From contig CAJOEN010000031.1 of NCBI GenBank assembly GCA_905233475.1, positions 27,099-91,098 of the forward strand: a stretch of 64,000 nucleotides of DNA, in the 5' to 3' direction. The notes under the pieces were generated by a model. That model had not been told where the DNA came from. It worked only from the letters and a program-made list of their open reading frames with translations, and ran no database searches. How positions within the stretch are numbered: position 1 is the stretch's first letter; the number at the start of each line of letters is the position of its first letter. Source of the DNA: an uncultured Bacteroidales bacterium. GTDB lineage: Bacteria > Bacteroidota > Bacteroidia > Bacteroidales > P3. Below, one piece after another: positions 63,896 through 64,000 of this stretch. The translations under genes and the position numbers were made by a program.

Positions 63896-64000
63896 GGTAA
63901 ATTTTTATTGGTGTCCGATAAAAAATCAGATGCGGTATTATAAAAATGTAAAGCATTGATATATAGCAATGATGTGGTTTGCCAAACAGCAATTTGTCAA

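Overview
The window is a stretch of a Bacteroidales-type chromosome. The evidence is its promoters (TTTG, 19-20 nt, TAnnTTTG; several exact matches), type IX secretion sorting domains, Omp28-family lipoproteins, a HU-SPOR protein, an OstA-like protein, a FeoB-associated Cys-rich peptide, and lysine 2,3-aminomutase followed by a methionine gamma-lyase-like gene. These suggest an anaerobic, amino-acid-fermenting bacterium. The species cannot be named from the sequence.

Layout. 1-3437: 3' part of feoB, a Cys-rich FeoB partner, a hemerythrin protein and a LuxR-type regulator with a degenerate receiver. 3471-8161: an outer-membrane protein, grpE-dnaJ and an OstA-like protein. 8355-11399: a promoter, a cobalamin riboswitch and two T9SS-exported surface proteins, the first frameshifted. 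11519-16549: minus-strand genes for a carboxypeptidase-regulatory-like protein, trmB, a HU/SPOR protein, kdsB and a deoxynucleoside kinase. 16748-22921: a complete microvirus (Microviridae) prophage. 23133-31619: typA, an AsmA-like protein, mnmE, a CAU tRNA and threonine aldolase. 31701-36418: four tandem Omp28-like paralogues. 36636-40965: ribF, an LRR protein, a nitrilase-family amidase, a 2-hydroxyacid dehydrogenase and mltG. 41766-46381: a broken kamA, a PLP lyase, an RlmI-like methyltransferase and folE. 46513-57986: a LolA-like protein, a patatin/Omp85 protein, corA, phoH, an M50-like protein, an HTH regulator beside a 0.8-kb AT-rich region with repeated palindromes, a tiny lipoprotein and parE. 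58271-63895: tRNA-Leu, a broken glmM, an EEP-family protein, a broken YwqK-like lipoprotein, a CCA-adding enzyme and miaA.

The main discovery is the 6.15-kb prophage. It encodes a small basic protein, an HUH replication initiator, a 31-aa peptide, a 738-aa major capsid protein, a 113-aa VP3-like protein and a pilot protein, with no integrase. It is bracketed by two 28-bp dif-like XerC/XerD sites; the right one closely resembles E. coli dif, so the phage sits in the chromosomal dif, at the replication terminus. A consensus Bacteroidetes promoter lies at the phage's far right end and runs into attR. In the prophage it points out into host DNA; in the excised circle it would lie about 70 nt upstream of the first phage gene. 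Xer recombination could therefore connect or disconnect the phage genes from their promoter. The noncoding end also holds two 18- and 20-nt alternating pyrimidine-purine tracts, hairpins and a 28-aa hydrophobic ORF.

Four genes carry frame lesions. Two of them (kamA and glmM) fit deletions of exactly 28 nt between 6-nt direct repeats, judged against remembered family sequences. glmM is normally essential, so assembly error or strain variation must be excluded first.
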